17,730 bases of DNA from CBDUQI01 sp965369325 (GCA_965369325.1 CBDUQI010000118.1:1-17730); one strand, 5' to 3'. Positions 1 through 7,144 are shown, numbered from the stretch's first letter. The notes: generated by a model from the sequence alone, not told the origin. Translations and numbers: made by a program.

Positions 1-112
1 GCGAACGGCAGCGCGCGTTATTGTTCACGTGGATTGGATGACGCCGGGGGGCGCAGGGTTTAAATGGCAGCTTTAAGTGCTGCGCTCAGGCGCAAGCGAG
101 GGCAGGCTGGCG

Positions 113-589
113 CTACAGATCACCAAAGTTGGTATCGGGATCACATATACCAATCAAACCACTGGGGCCAGGCGCCTGGTAGAAAGCCGACTTGATCAGA
201 CCAACGTCCTGCAAATCTACCTGCGCATCGCCATTTAGATCATAGGCCAGCGGGTAACGGGCAAACAAGCGGTCGCGCAACAGCGCCAGATCGGCAAAAT
301 CAACGGTGCAATCGTTGTTTAGATCTGCATCGCAGGCATTGCCGAAGCCATCGCCGTTGGCATCAAGCTGGCGAGGGTTGGCTACAAGTGTGCAATTGTC
401 GACATCGTCGGTGACGCCGTCGCCATCCTCGTCGGTGCTGGCGGCGGCGGTCCAGGCGGGCAAATTGATGAGGGACAGCTCTTGAGGGGCGACATCTCGC
501 TCCGAGACATCGCCGGGGCCCTCGCCCCAGGCAAGCTGTGCGCAAATGCTGCTCAACAGCACCACGCCAATCAGACTGCGACGAAACAA
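113..589 (-). CDS. Secreted TSP3/dockerin-like calcium-binding protein
   Basis: This is a 158-residue exported protein of unknown function. The N-terminus is a signal peptide (basic MFRRS, hydrophobic to about residue 20, likely cleavage after AWG at 20-22). Residues 53-87 form a thrombospondin type-3 repeat (DEDGDGVTDD ... DNC66 ... DANGDGFGNAC86). Residues 88-136 hold two dockerin-like EF-hand loops (DLNNDCTVDFADL and DLNGDAQVDLQDV), each followed by a short helix. Such modules bind calcium and can mediate attachment or stability outside the cell. No catalytic domain is present. The start is TTG, supported by GGGAG six bases upstream. The C-terminal half closely resembles that of the 6073-7062 gene. 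Export and calcium binding are well supported; the role is unknown. Confidence 0.8.
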   Translation of the reverse strand: MFRRSLIGVVLLSSICAQLAWGEGPGDVSERDVAPQELSLINLPAWTAAASTDEDGDGVTDDVDNCTLVANPRQLDANGDGFGNACDADLNNDCTVDFADLALLRDRLFARYPLAYDLNGDAQVDLQDVGLIKSAFYQAPGPSGLIGICDPDTNFGDL

Positions 590-677
590 GCGCTTCTCCC
601 GTGAACCTGCGTGTTCGCAATAACGTCAGCCAAAACACTACGGAATCGGCCCGATCATTCTCCCCCTGGGGACGGCA

Positions 678-704
678 CCCCGAATCCGTGAAAACGCATA
701 GGGG
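678..704. promoter_or_regulatory. CCCC-N19-GGGG element upstream of the secreted TSP3 gene
   Basis: The intergenic stretch 590-795 holds a run of CCCC at 678-681 and GGGG at 701-704, with a second C-run/G-run pair at 662-671. Read on the minus strand, an AGAATGAT stretch follows just downstream. The layout would fit an activator site upstream of a weak promoter for the 113-589 gene. The inner bases are only partly symmetric, so this is a weak call. Confidence 0.25.
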
Positions 705-795
705 TGTAGGGTTCCGACCGGCGCGTTGCCGTTCAGTTCAGTCATAGTAAGCGGTTTGCATCGAAATTTTGTAGGCGGCGCGACATATGCCCCGT

Positions 796-1320
796 TTATT
801 GCGACGAATCGGGTTCCAGATCACGGGACTGGCGAATGACACGAGCCAGATGCAGCACGGGCTCCACCCGATCGGTCAGTACCCGGGGATCGTAGAACGG
901 CCCGTCGCGCGTCACTGCCATTTGCAGTACCGATTGCATGATGGTGGTGAGACGTAAGGCGACACCGCCCTCCAGACGACGCAGCCGCGCCTCATCGTTC
1001 TCACCAGGCATACCGGGCGCGGAATGCACATAGGCCATCAACTCGGGCAGCCACTCCACCATGCGAGTGAGCAATTCCGAATGCACGCCCAGCTCGCGCT
1101 CAACCTGGCGGATGCACTGAACGGCGGGCGCCACGGTGTCTTGCGCCAGCGCGAGCGCGCTCGGGTAGTCCTGGGCGCCGTCATGGCGACGGCGAGCATC
1201 ACGCACGACCTGCCGGAGTTTCTCGCTTGGCGTTTGCGCCCCCTCGACCTTCATTTTAGTAAGAAAATCAGCATCTTCTTGGGAGACGCGAGCACTCAGC
1301 GGAACGGTTTTTTCGGGCAC
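796..1320 (-). CDS. Ribbon-helix-helix-like hypothetical protein, possible regulator
   Basis: This is a 174-residue soluble protein that I do not recognise as a named family. The first ~45 residues (PLSARVSQEDADFL, then TPSEKLRQVVRDAR) resemble the beta strand and two helices of a ribbon-helix-helix DNA-binding domain. The remaining part is mostly helical with no signal peptide or membrane segment. I chose GTG at 1320 because AAAGG lies seven bases upstream; the longer frame back to 1434 would start upstream of the predicted promoter. The gene is divergent from the XpaC-TelA operon and shares a short control region with it, so it is a candidate regulator of that operon. The DNA-binding role is inferred from pattern and position only. 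Confidence 0.6.
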   Translation of the reverse strand: MPEKTVPLSARVSQEDADFLTKMKVEGAQTPSEKLRQVVRDARRRHDGAQDYPSALALAQDTVAPAVQCIRQVERELGVHSELLTRMVEWLPELMAYVHSAPGMPGENDEARLRRLEGGVALRLTTIMQSVLQMAVTRDGPFYDPRVLTDRVEPVLHLARVIRQSRDLEPDSSQ

Positions 1321-1355
1321 AACAACACCTTTATGAAGACACAAGTCGATATTTC

Positions 1356-1383
1356 TTGACAAAATTCTACAAACGTATACAAT
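1356..1383 (+). promoter_or_regulatory. Sigma70-type promoter for the XpaC-TelA operon
   Basis: TTGACA at 1356-1361 and TACAAT at 1378-1383 are separated by 16 bases. This is the best promoter match I found in the window and it points into the 1602-6042 operon. Transcription would start near 1390, which leaves a leader of about 210 bases if the first gene begins at 1602. It interleaves with a minus-strand promoter. Confidence 0.65.
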
Positions 1384-1392
1384 TGAATGCAA
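1364..1392 (-). promoter_or_regulatory. Divergent promoter for the RHH-like gene
   Basis: On the minus strand TTGCAT (1387-1392) and TAGAAT (1364-1369) are 17 bases apart. The predicted start of transcription lies about 35 bases before the GTG at 1320. The promoter occupies nearly the same DNA as the plus-strand promoter, with a GTATAC palindrome at 1375-1380 inside both, so RNA polymerase probably cannot occupy both at once. Confidence 0.55.
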
Positions 1393-1403
1393 CTTTATTA
1401 TAC

Positions 1404-1411
1404 AGGAGGGG
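1404..1411 (+). promoter_or_regulatory. Orphan strong Shine-Dalgarno-like sequence
   Basis: AGGAGGGG lies shortly after the predicted start of the operon transcript but has no ATG, GTG or TTG at normal distance. A CTG at 1419, nine bases from AGGAGG, is in frame with the small membrane protein and would extend it to 109 residues. It may be a rare CTG start, a leader element or chance. Confidence 0.35.
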
Positions 1412-1601
1412 CCAAAAACTGGACGTACAACCAACGAACGTCAGCAATATTCACAATCGGGTACCTGCGTTTATAAGGAGCCGAATGGAGCGCAGGCGTA
1501 TACTTGCAAGCTCAGCCGCTCCAAGCGATCACGGAATCACCGGCAACCTGCCGGCACACAGTGACTCAGGGCGCGTGACAGACAGTGTTTTAGGGGAAAG
1601 C

Positions 1602-1748
1602 GTGTCTAAAGGCCAGATTATCCGCCGACTGCTGGGCGGTCTGCTTATCTTCCTGGTGGTCGGACTGACCACCTGCCAATCGCTCAATGCGGTATCGATT
1701 GTCCCGCTGACCAGCAGCGCGCCGGTCGCGACAGGCGATGCCGACTGA
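1602..1748 (+). CDS. Small single-pass membrane protein, first gene of the operon
   Basis: This is a 48-residue protein with a short basic N-terminus (KGQIIRR), one hydrophobic helix (about residues 9-24) and a short polar tail. GTG at 1602 is preceded by AGGGGA with a four-base gap. An in-frame ATG at 1485, preceded by AAGGAG, would give 87 residues, and a CTG at 1419 would give 109, so the start is uncertain. The LTTC at the end of the helix resembles a lipobox but has Thr just before Cys, so lipidation is doubtful. Its TGA overlaps the ATG of the XpaC-like gene (TGATG), which points to coupled translation. I do not recognise it; membrane placement next to XpaC suggests an accessory subunit. 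Confidence 0.5.
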   Translation: MSKGQIIRRLLGGLLIFLVVGLTTCQSLNAVSIVPLTSSAPVATGDAD

Positions 1749-2572
1749 TGGCGCAGATATTTAAGCGCAAGCCGGGCAATTGGCCTACCCGTGGGTACCT
1801 GCTGTACCTGAGCGCGATGCCGCTGATTCCCGCGATCGCGTTCTCATTGGCACGCGGCAACACTCTGCAGGTGCTGGCCGAGCTGGCCGGGTTGCTGGGG
1901 ATTGCTGGCGGCGGCTGGCTGATTCGCCGCGGAATTAAAGCCAATGCGCGCCGTTCGCGCTACAGCCTGGCCACTGGGCCTTCGCCACTTATGACAGCAG
2001 GCAGTGTCGCTGCGGCCTTTGGCACGTTTATCTGCAGCTACTTTCTGGTGGGCAATCAACTTGTGTTTGGTTTACTGATGGCGGCGCTCACCCTGCTCGG
2101 CTGTCACTTGGCCTACGTGGATCCGCGCAGAGCGCAGGACTTTACAGGCGCTGGCACGTACTCACCCGCCGAGGTAGCAGAGCTGTTGGGCGAGGCTGAT
2201 GAGAAAATCACCGGGATTGAAAACGCTGCAGGTGAACTGCGTCAGGTAGAGCTCTCTCAACGCTTGCGACGGATCGCCGAATTAGGCCGGAAGGTGCTGC
2301 AACGCATAGAGCAGGATCCACGTGATCTGCGGCGGGCCCGTAAATTCCTGAATGTGTATCTGGACGGCGCGCGCAAAGTCAGCCAAGGCTATGCAAAAAC
2401 CCACAAAGAGGCCAGCTCTGCCGAACTTGAGCAGAACTTCCGCAACGTGCTGAGCACCATTGAGGAAGTGTTCGATGAGCAGCATACCAAGCTGTTGGAG
2501 AACGACGTACTGGATCTGGACATTAAAATTGAAGTGCTCGACACCCAACTGAAGCGCGAGGGTGTCGCGTAA
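1748..2572 (+). CDS. XpaC-like membrane protein (5-bromo-4-chloroindolyl phosphate hydrolysis family)
   Basis: This 274-residue protein has three or four hydrophobic segments (about 18-36, 40-60, 84-101 and 103-121) followed by a charged, helical cytoplasmic domain (about 138-270) typical of the XpaC family. The family name comes from a substrate-staining phenotype in Bacillus and does not establish an enzyme activity. XpaC genes commonly sit directly before a telA/yaaN gene, as here, which is the strongest support for the assignment. The ATG at 1748 overlaps the previous stop codon. The likely role is a membrane platform or partner for the TelA protein. The membrane topology is clear; the biochemical function is unknown. 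Confidence 0.8.
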   Translation: MAQIFKRKPGNWPTRGYLLYLSAMPLIPAIAFSLARGNTLQVLAELAGLLGIAGGGWLIRRGIKANARRSRYSLATGPSPLMTAGSVAAAFGTFICSYFLVGNQLVFGLLMAALTLLGCHLAYVDPRRAQDFTGAGTYSPAEVAELLGEADEKITGIENAAGELRQVELSQRLRRIAELGRKVLQRIEQDPRDLRRARKFLNVYLDGARKVSQGYAKTHKEASSAELEQNFRNVLSTIEEVFDEQHTKLLENDVLDLDIKIEVLDTQLKREGVA

Positions 2573-2665
2573 CCCACGGCACCGGGCTCATCGCCCGTTG
2601 ATCTTACATATTCGTTGCCGCGCACCGCGTGCCGGGCGCAAGGACAAGACTGCTGGGAGCTCACA

Positions 2666-3820
2666 ATGTCGAAAACTACCACCACCACGGATATCGCGTT
2701 AAGCAAAGCCACGCAGGCGCTGCCTGATCTTAAGGACCTGCCGGTTATCTACGATCAGGCAAACGAAGAGGACCGGGTAGAGATCGATCGGCTGGTTGCC
2801 GAGATTGATGTCAGCGACACCAACTCAATTATTTTCTTCGGCAGCAAAGCGCAGGAACAGCTCACTAACGTCTCGGACCAGATGCTGGAGGGCGTGCGCA
2901 ACAAAGACGCCGGACCGGCTGGCGAGTCGTTAAGCGAGATGGTCTCGACACTCCGCGGGTTCGACGTCGACGCACTAGACCCGAACCGCAAGCGCTCCTT
3001 TTGGGCGCGTCTGTTTGGTCGCGCTAAACCGGTCGTAAAATTTCTGCAGCGCTACGAGACGGTCGGACGTCAGATCGACAACATCACGGACGATCTTGAG
3101 ACCCACAAAACCCGTCTGCTCACCGACATTACGGCGCTGGACCGTCTGTACGATGCCAATCTCGAGTACTTCCATACGCTGGAGCTGTACATTGCTGCTG
3201 GCGAGAAAAAACTGGAGCAAATCGACACTCAGTACCTGCCCATGCTGGAAGAACGTGCCAAAGAAGGCGACGAACTGCTGCATGCGCAGGAGCTACGCGA
3301 CGCGCGTGCCGCGCGCGATGATCTGGAGCGCCGGGTGCACGATCTCAGGTTGACCCGCCAGGTGACAATGCAGAGCCTGCCCAGTATCCGCCTAGTACAG
3401 GAAAACGACAAAGGCCTGGTGACCAAAATCAACTCTACCCTGAAGAACACCGTGCCGTTGTGGAAACAGCAACTGGCTGTGGCCGTCACCATCTACCGCT
3501 CCGGCGATGCCGCGGGCGCGGTGCAGGCCGCCTCCGACCTCACCAATGAACTGCTGGAAGCCAATGCGGAGAACCTCAAGACCGCCAATGCCGATGCGCG
3601 TAGGCAGATCGAGCGCGGCGTGTTCGATATTGAGTCGGTCAAGCGCTCCAATCAGTTGCTCATCGACACCATTAAAGAGAGCTTGGAAATCGCCGACGAA
3701 GGCAAGAAAGCCCGCGCGGTGGCCGAGCAGGAACTGATCAAAACCGAAGCGCAGTTGCGCGATGCGCTGGCAGCCAGCACCGCTAGCGAAGTTCGCAGCG
3801 GCGGCAGCGAAGGAGCATAA
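2666..3820 (+). CDS. telA: TelA/YaaN family protein
   Basis: This 384-residue soluble, largely alpha-helical protein matches the TelA (toxic anion resistance) family in length and pattern. The conserved centre is visible: DPNRKRSFWARLFGR near residues 105-119, then KPVVKFLQRYETVGRQID near 121-138, followed by long coiled-coil-like helices. ATG at 2666 is preceded by GGGAG six bases upstream, which rules out the longer reading frame start at 2615. TelA proteins have been linked to tellurite resistance and to envelope or antimicrobial stress, and they pair with XpaC. Here it sits between XpaC and an SPFH protein, and AAGGAG at its 3' end serves the next gene. The family call is firm; tellurite resistance is not implied. 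Confidence 0.9.
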   Translation: MSKTTTTTDIALSKATQALPDLKDLPVIYDQANEEDRVEIDRLVAEIDVSDTNSIIFFGSKAQEQLTNVSDQMLEGVRNKDAGPAGESLSEMVSTLRGFDVDALDPNRKRSFWARLFGRAKPVVKFLQRYETVGRQIDNITDDLETHKTRLLTDITALDRLYDANLEYFHTLELYIAAGEKKLEQIDTQYLPMLEERAKEGDELLHAQELRDARAARDDLERRVHDLRLTRQVTMQSLPSIRLVQENDKGLVTKINSTLKNTVPLWKQQLAVAVTIYRSGDAAGAVQAASDLTNELLEANAENLKTANADARRQIERGVFDIESVKRSNQLLIDTIKESLEIADEGKKARAVAEQELIKTEAQLRDALAASTASEVRSGGSEGA

Positions 3821-3823
3821 AGC

Positions 3824-4918
3824 ATGAGTTTTTGGGACAAGATATTCGGCGAGTTCGTCGATGTCATCGAATGGACCGACGACACCCCGGACACCATGGT
3901 GTATCGCTTTGAGCGCTATGGCAACGAGATCAAGTACGGTGCAAAACTGACCGTACGCGAAAGCCAGGTGGCAATACTGGTCAACGAAGGGCGGATCGCG
4001 GATGTCTACCAGCCCGGTATGTACGAGCTGGAAACCAACAACATGCCCATCATGACCACGTTGATGAGCTGGCCGCACGGATTCAAGAGCCCGTTCAAGG
4101 CAGAAGTCTATTTCTTCAGCACCCGCCACTTTGTGGATCTGAAGTGGGGCACCAAGAACCCGGTGATGTTACGCGACAAGGAATTCGGGCCAGTGCGCCT
4201 GCGCGCCTACGGCACCTACACGGTGCAGGTGGCCGATGCAGTCACCTTCCTGCGCGAAGTGGTCGGTACTGATGGGCGCTTTACCACCCGCGAGATTACC
4301 AGCCAGTTGCGTAATCTGATCGTCTCGCGCTTTACTGAGATGCTGGGTGAAGCGGCCATTCCGATTTTGGATCTGGCGGCTAACTACGACGATCTTTCCA
4401 ATTTCGTTACCGCCAGAATCGGACCAGAGTTTGGTGAATATGGCCTGACGCTACCCAAGTTGCTGGTCGAGAACATCTCGCTGCCACCAGAAGTCGAAAA
4501 AGCGCTGGACAAGCGCACCAGCATGGGCATCGTCGGCAATCTGCGTGACTACGCCAGCTACCAGGCGGCCGAGGCAATGACCACGGCGGCCGCTAATCCC
4601 TCAGGTGGCGCTTCGGACGGCGTCGGCATGGGCATGGGGTTCGCGATCGCCCAGAAAATGAGCGACGCGCTGGGGCCAAGCGGTGGCGGTAGCTCACCGC
4701 CACCGGTGCCTACCGAAGCACGTATCTACCTCGCCAAGAGCGGGCATCAGACCGGTCCGTTCACCAAGGCCGAAGCGCGCGCGAAAGTACTGGCCGGTGA
4801 ACTCACCAAAGACTCAATGGTGTGGCTGCCAGGGTTAGAGCAATGGCAGGAAGCTGGCACAACGGGCGAACTTGCATCCCTGTTTGAGGACCTGCCGCCG
4901 CCGATCCCGAACGCTTGA
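3824..4918 (+). CDS. SPFH-domain protein with C-terminal GYF_2 domain (YdjI-like)
   Basis: This 364-residue protein starts with MSFWDKIFGEFVDVIEW, typical of the YdjI-like or virion-core-like branch of SPFH proteins. The SPFH fold spans about residues 25-225. A low-complexity linker follows (about 255-298, rich in Gly, Ala, Ser and Pro). It ends in a GYF_2 domain (about 300-353) with GPFT and VWLPGLEQW, which usually binds proline-rich or tail peptides. There is no membrane helix, so it probably reaches the membrane through partners. The ribosome site AAGGAG lies eight bases from ATG. In Bacillus the related YdjI acts with the zinc-ribbon membrane protein YdjG and with PspA. Here the YdjG-like partner is the next gene, overlapping by four bases. 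Confidence 0.88.
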   Translation: MSFWDKIFGEFVDVIEWTDDTPDTMVYRFERYGNEIKYGAKLTVRESQVAILVNEGRIADVYQPGMYELETNNMPIMTTLMSWPHGFKSPFKAEVYFFSTRHFVDLKWGTKNPVMLRDKEFGPVRLRAYGTYTVQVADAVTFLREVVGTDGRFTTREITSQLRNLIVSRFTEMLGEAAIPILDLAANYDDLSNFVTARIGPEFGEYGLTLPKLLVENISLPPEVEKALDKRTSMGIVGNLRDYASYQAAEAMTTAAANPSGGASDGVGMGMGFAIAQKMSDALGPSGGGSSPPPVPTEARIYLAKSGHQTGPFTKAEARAKVLAGELTKDSMVWLPGLEQWQEAGTTGELASLFEDLPPPIPNA

Positions 4919-6042
4919 CCCAGAACCCGCCAGACAGCTACCAGTTTACTTGCGAGCAGTGCGGTGCACTGCAAGCGTATGTGCCCGGCAGCCAGGCGTT
5001 GGAGTGCCCATTTTGCGGGCACTCCAACCACATCGAGCACAACCCGATCACCATTCGGGAGTATCCGCTGCACGATGCGCTGGAGCAGTTGGCCAGCGCC
5101 CCGCCTGCGGAGGAGCGCATTGTCACCCAGTGCCAAAGCTGCGCGGCGGAATTCGGCTTTGATGAGCATGTACACGCGGGCGAGTGTCCATTTTGCGGCA
5201 CCCCGATTGTGACCGGAACCGGCCACACCCGGCATATCAAACCCAAATCACTGCTGCCCTTCCATATTGATGAGCAACAGGCGCGCGAGGCCTTTCGCAA
5301 ATGGCTCGGCAAGCTCTGGTTCGCACCGGGCAAGCTGCGCGAGTATGCCCGCTCCGATACCCGGCTGACCGGCGTATACGTGCCCTACTGGACTTACGAC
5401 AGCCATACAGAAAGCAGCTACTCCGGCGAGCGTGGTGATGTGTATTACGTAACCGTGCCGGTGACTCAGACGGTCAATGGGAAAACCGTCACGCGAATGC
5501 GTCGGGTACCTAAAATCCGCTGGAGCCGTGTTCGCGGCACCGTGAACCGCGGGTTCGACGATGTACTGGTCGGCGCCACCAAATCGCTGCCACGAAAAAT
5601 CACCGATGCCATTTCACCCTGGGATCTTCAATCGCTGGTGGCCTACGATGAGCGCTACCTGTCAGGATTTCGCAGCGAGGTCTACCAGGTAGGCTTAGAG
5701 CAGGGTTTCGATCTGGCGGCCGAGATCATGGAGCGGGTGATCCGGCGCGATGTAGCGCGCGACATCGGCGGCGATCAGCAGCGTATCCATCAAGTGAACA
5801 CACGTCACTACCGAACCACCTTCAAGCATATGCTGCTGCCGGTCTGGTCGGCGGCGTTCCGTTATCGCTCGGAGATTTACCGGTTCGTCATCAATGGACG
5901 AACCGGCAAGGTACAAGGCGAACGCCCCTACAGCATCGGCAAAATTGCGCTGACTGTCATCGGCGGCCTGATTGCCGCCGGTGTGCTCATCTTTATCGCC
6001 GAGCGCACCGGCCTGCTCGAGGAACTGATGCGTGGCTACTGA
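4915..6042 (+). CDS. Double zinc-ribbon membrane protein (YdjG-like)
   Basis: This 375-residue protein begins with two zinc ribbons, CEQC...CPFC (Cys13, 16, 31, 34) and CQSC...CPFC (Cys73, 76, 91, 94). A central domain of about 240 residues follows, with conserved-looking aromatics (VYVPYWTYD). One transmembrane helix near residues 348-367 ends the protein, leaving a short tail. It is therefore a C-terminally anchored protein with cytoplasmic zinc ribbons. The start is TTG inside TTGA, sharing bases with the SPFH stop codon, so translation is probably coupled. Similar proteins in databases are sometimes named after primosomal or TFIIB-like zinc ribbons, but helicase motifs are absent. It is best read as the membrane anchor for the SPFH partner. 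Confidence 0.83.
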   Translation: MTQNPPDSYQFTCEQCGALQAYVPGSQALECPFCGHSNHIEHNPITIREYPLHDALEQLASAPPAEERIVTQCQSCAAEFGFDEHVHAGECPFCGTPIVTGTGHTRHIKPKSLLPFHIDEQQAREAFRKWLGKLWFAPGKLREYARSDTRLTGVYVPYWTYDSHTESSYSGERGDVYYVTVPVTQTVNGKTVTRMRRVPKIRWSRVRGTVNRGFDDVLVGATKSLPRKITDAISPWDLQSLVAYDERYLSGFRSEVYQVGLEQGFDLAAEIMERVIRRDVARDIGGDQQRIHQVNTRHYRTTFKHMLLPVWSAAFRYRSEIYRFVINGRTGKVQGERPYSIGKIALTVIGGLIAAGVLIFIAERTGLLEELMRGY

Positions 6043-6072
6043 CGATGCCTGCGTGCACGACTGCCTGGGCGT

Positions 6073-7062
6073 CTAGGCGCCATCACACGCGTTGGGGGCA
6101 TCACTGGGACCGGGCGCGTTGAAGAACAACCCTTTGGCAATCGCCAGGTCGGCAAAATTTACGTTGCCATCGCCATCCAGATCTTCATCCGCACCGGTAC
6201 CGAAGAAGGCAGCCTTCATAATAGACAGGTCGGCAAAATCGGTCTGGCAATCGTTGTTCAAATCCGCATCACACAGGTTGCCCAACCCGTCGTTGTTGCT
6301 GTCGCGCTGATCTTCGTTGGGCTGCAACAGGCAGTTGTCGGCCACATCAGGCACGGCGTCATCGTCAGTATCCTCGGCCAGATCCGGCACCCGGGTAAAG
6401 GTGAACGTCCCCAATGGCAGCACTACGCCGGCGTTCAAAAACGGCGCGTCCTGGATCTGGAAGATGTCTTGCGGTGGGTTGGTCGCCTGATTGGGCGAGG
6501 TAAAGGTCGGGCCACTGTCGGTACCCGCATCGTACGGATACAACTGCACGATTAACTCGTCTATCCAGGCATTATCGACAAACAAATCGGCCCCGGCGAC
6601 ACCAACAAACCAGTCCGGGCTGGGCGCAATCATGCTCACAACCGTGACCAGATCAAAATCCTGAGACGCCCCAAAACTCATGGCGACGCTCCCTGGCGAG
6701 ATACCGATGGAGCCGCCAGACAGCACGAACTGCGCGGTGCCGTCATCAATCGCATCCTCCACCTCGCTAATCAACGCGGTCTTGGAGCCGGATTCAGCCA
6801 CCCGCTCGATGCCGGTACTCGCCAACTCACCGGCGGCCCAGAACTGCACGCCGCCGTTGTGCGTGCCCCCGACAAGTCCGGAAAAGTGAGCGCTGTTACC
6901 CGGAAAATCAGTAGGATGGGTCTGCGAGCTCCAAGCTGCCTCAAAAGTGAGAGTGTATTGGGCGGTATCGGCAGGGCCGGCGATAGCCAGCGCCGGCAGG
7001 CAACACATGGCCACAGTGGTGAGCGCAATATGGCGAGCGCGAGAGTTAACAATATACGACAT
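6073..7062 (-). CDS. Secreted Spondin_N protein with TSP3 and dockerin-like modules
   Basis: This 329-residue exported protein has a signal peptide (about 1-29, AIA before the cut). A Spondin_N domain follows (about 35-225), marked by THPTDFP near 48-54, HNGGVQFWAAGELASTG near 68-84 and APSPDWFVGV near 147-156. A TSP3 repeat (232-265, DTDDDAVPD ... NNDGLGNLCD) and two dockerin-like EF-hand loops (266-315, DLNNDCQTDFADL and DLDGDGNVNFADL) complete it. ATG at 7062 is chosen over 7101 because GGGGA lies six bases upstream and the signal peptide then starts properly. Spondin domains occur in adhesive extracellular proteins of animals; bacterial members are poorly studied. A role in surface attachment or matrix is plausible. 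It converges on the zinc-ribbon gene. Confidence 0.85.
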   Translation of the reverse strand: MSYIVNSRARHIALTTVAMCCLPALAIAGPADTAQYTLTFEAAWSSQTHPTDFPGNSAHFSGLVGGTHNGGVQFWAAGELASTGIERVAESGSKTALISEVEDAIDDGTAQFVLSGGSIGISPGSVAMSFGASQDFDLVTVVSMIAPSPDWFVGVAGADLFVDNAWIDELIVQLYPYDAGTDSGPTFTSPNQATNPPQDIFQIQDAPFLNAGVVLPLGTFTFTRVPDLAEDTDDDAVPDVADNCLLQPNEDQRDSNNDGLGNLCDADLNNDCQTDFADLSIMKAAFFGTGADEDLDGDGNVNFADLAIAKGLFFNAPGPSDAPNACDGA

Positions 7063-7128
7063 TAGTAATCCCCAGTGGGTTAGGTTTGCCGCAAGCCTCA
7101 CACAAAAATTTCACGCAAGTCTCCCGAA

Positions 7129-7142
7129 CGCGCGCGCGCGCG
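7129..7142. repeat. (CG)7 dinucleotide run
   Basis: Fourteen bases of alternating C and G lie in the divergent region between the Spondin_N gene and the DUF2058 gene. Such a tract can slip in replication or adopt Z-DNA under supercoiling. No function is shown. Confidence 0.9.
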
Positions 7143-7144
7143 AC

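Noticed and set aside
1..112. Left edge before the first gene
   Set aside because: I see no coding frame, promoter or convincing terminator here; it is the downstream flank of the 113-589 gene.
363..638. Alternative minus-strand frame overlapping the first secreted protein
   Set aside because: It is Arg-rich without domain features, typical of a shifted frame of GC-rich DNA; the other frame has a signal peptide and calcium repeats.
1373..1382. A second GntR operator inside the divergent promoters
   Set aside because: ACGTATACAA matches TTGTATACAA at eight of ten bases, but a near match of this length is expected by chance in 17.7 kb and one arm is broken.
1321..1434. Longer form of the RHH-like protein starting at 1434
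   Set aside because: The extension crosses the minus-strand promoter and ends at a well-placed GTG with AAAGG upstream; its sequence is Cys- and Ile-rich and unlike the rest.
1356..1601. Small membrane protein extended to a 130-residue form starting at ATG 1356
   Set aside because: That ATG coincides with the -35 box of the predicted promoter, so it would not be in the transcript; later starts have ribosome sites.
2666..3820. A tellurite-resistance operon
   Set aside because: TelA is named for toxic anion resistance, but no terC, terD, terB or tehB gene is present; the neighbours point to membrane stress.
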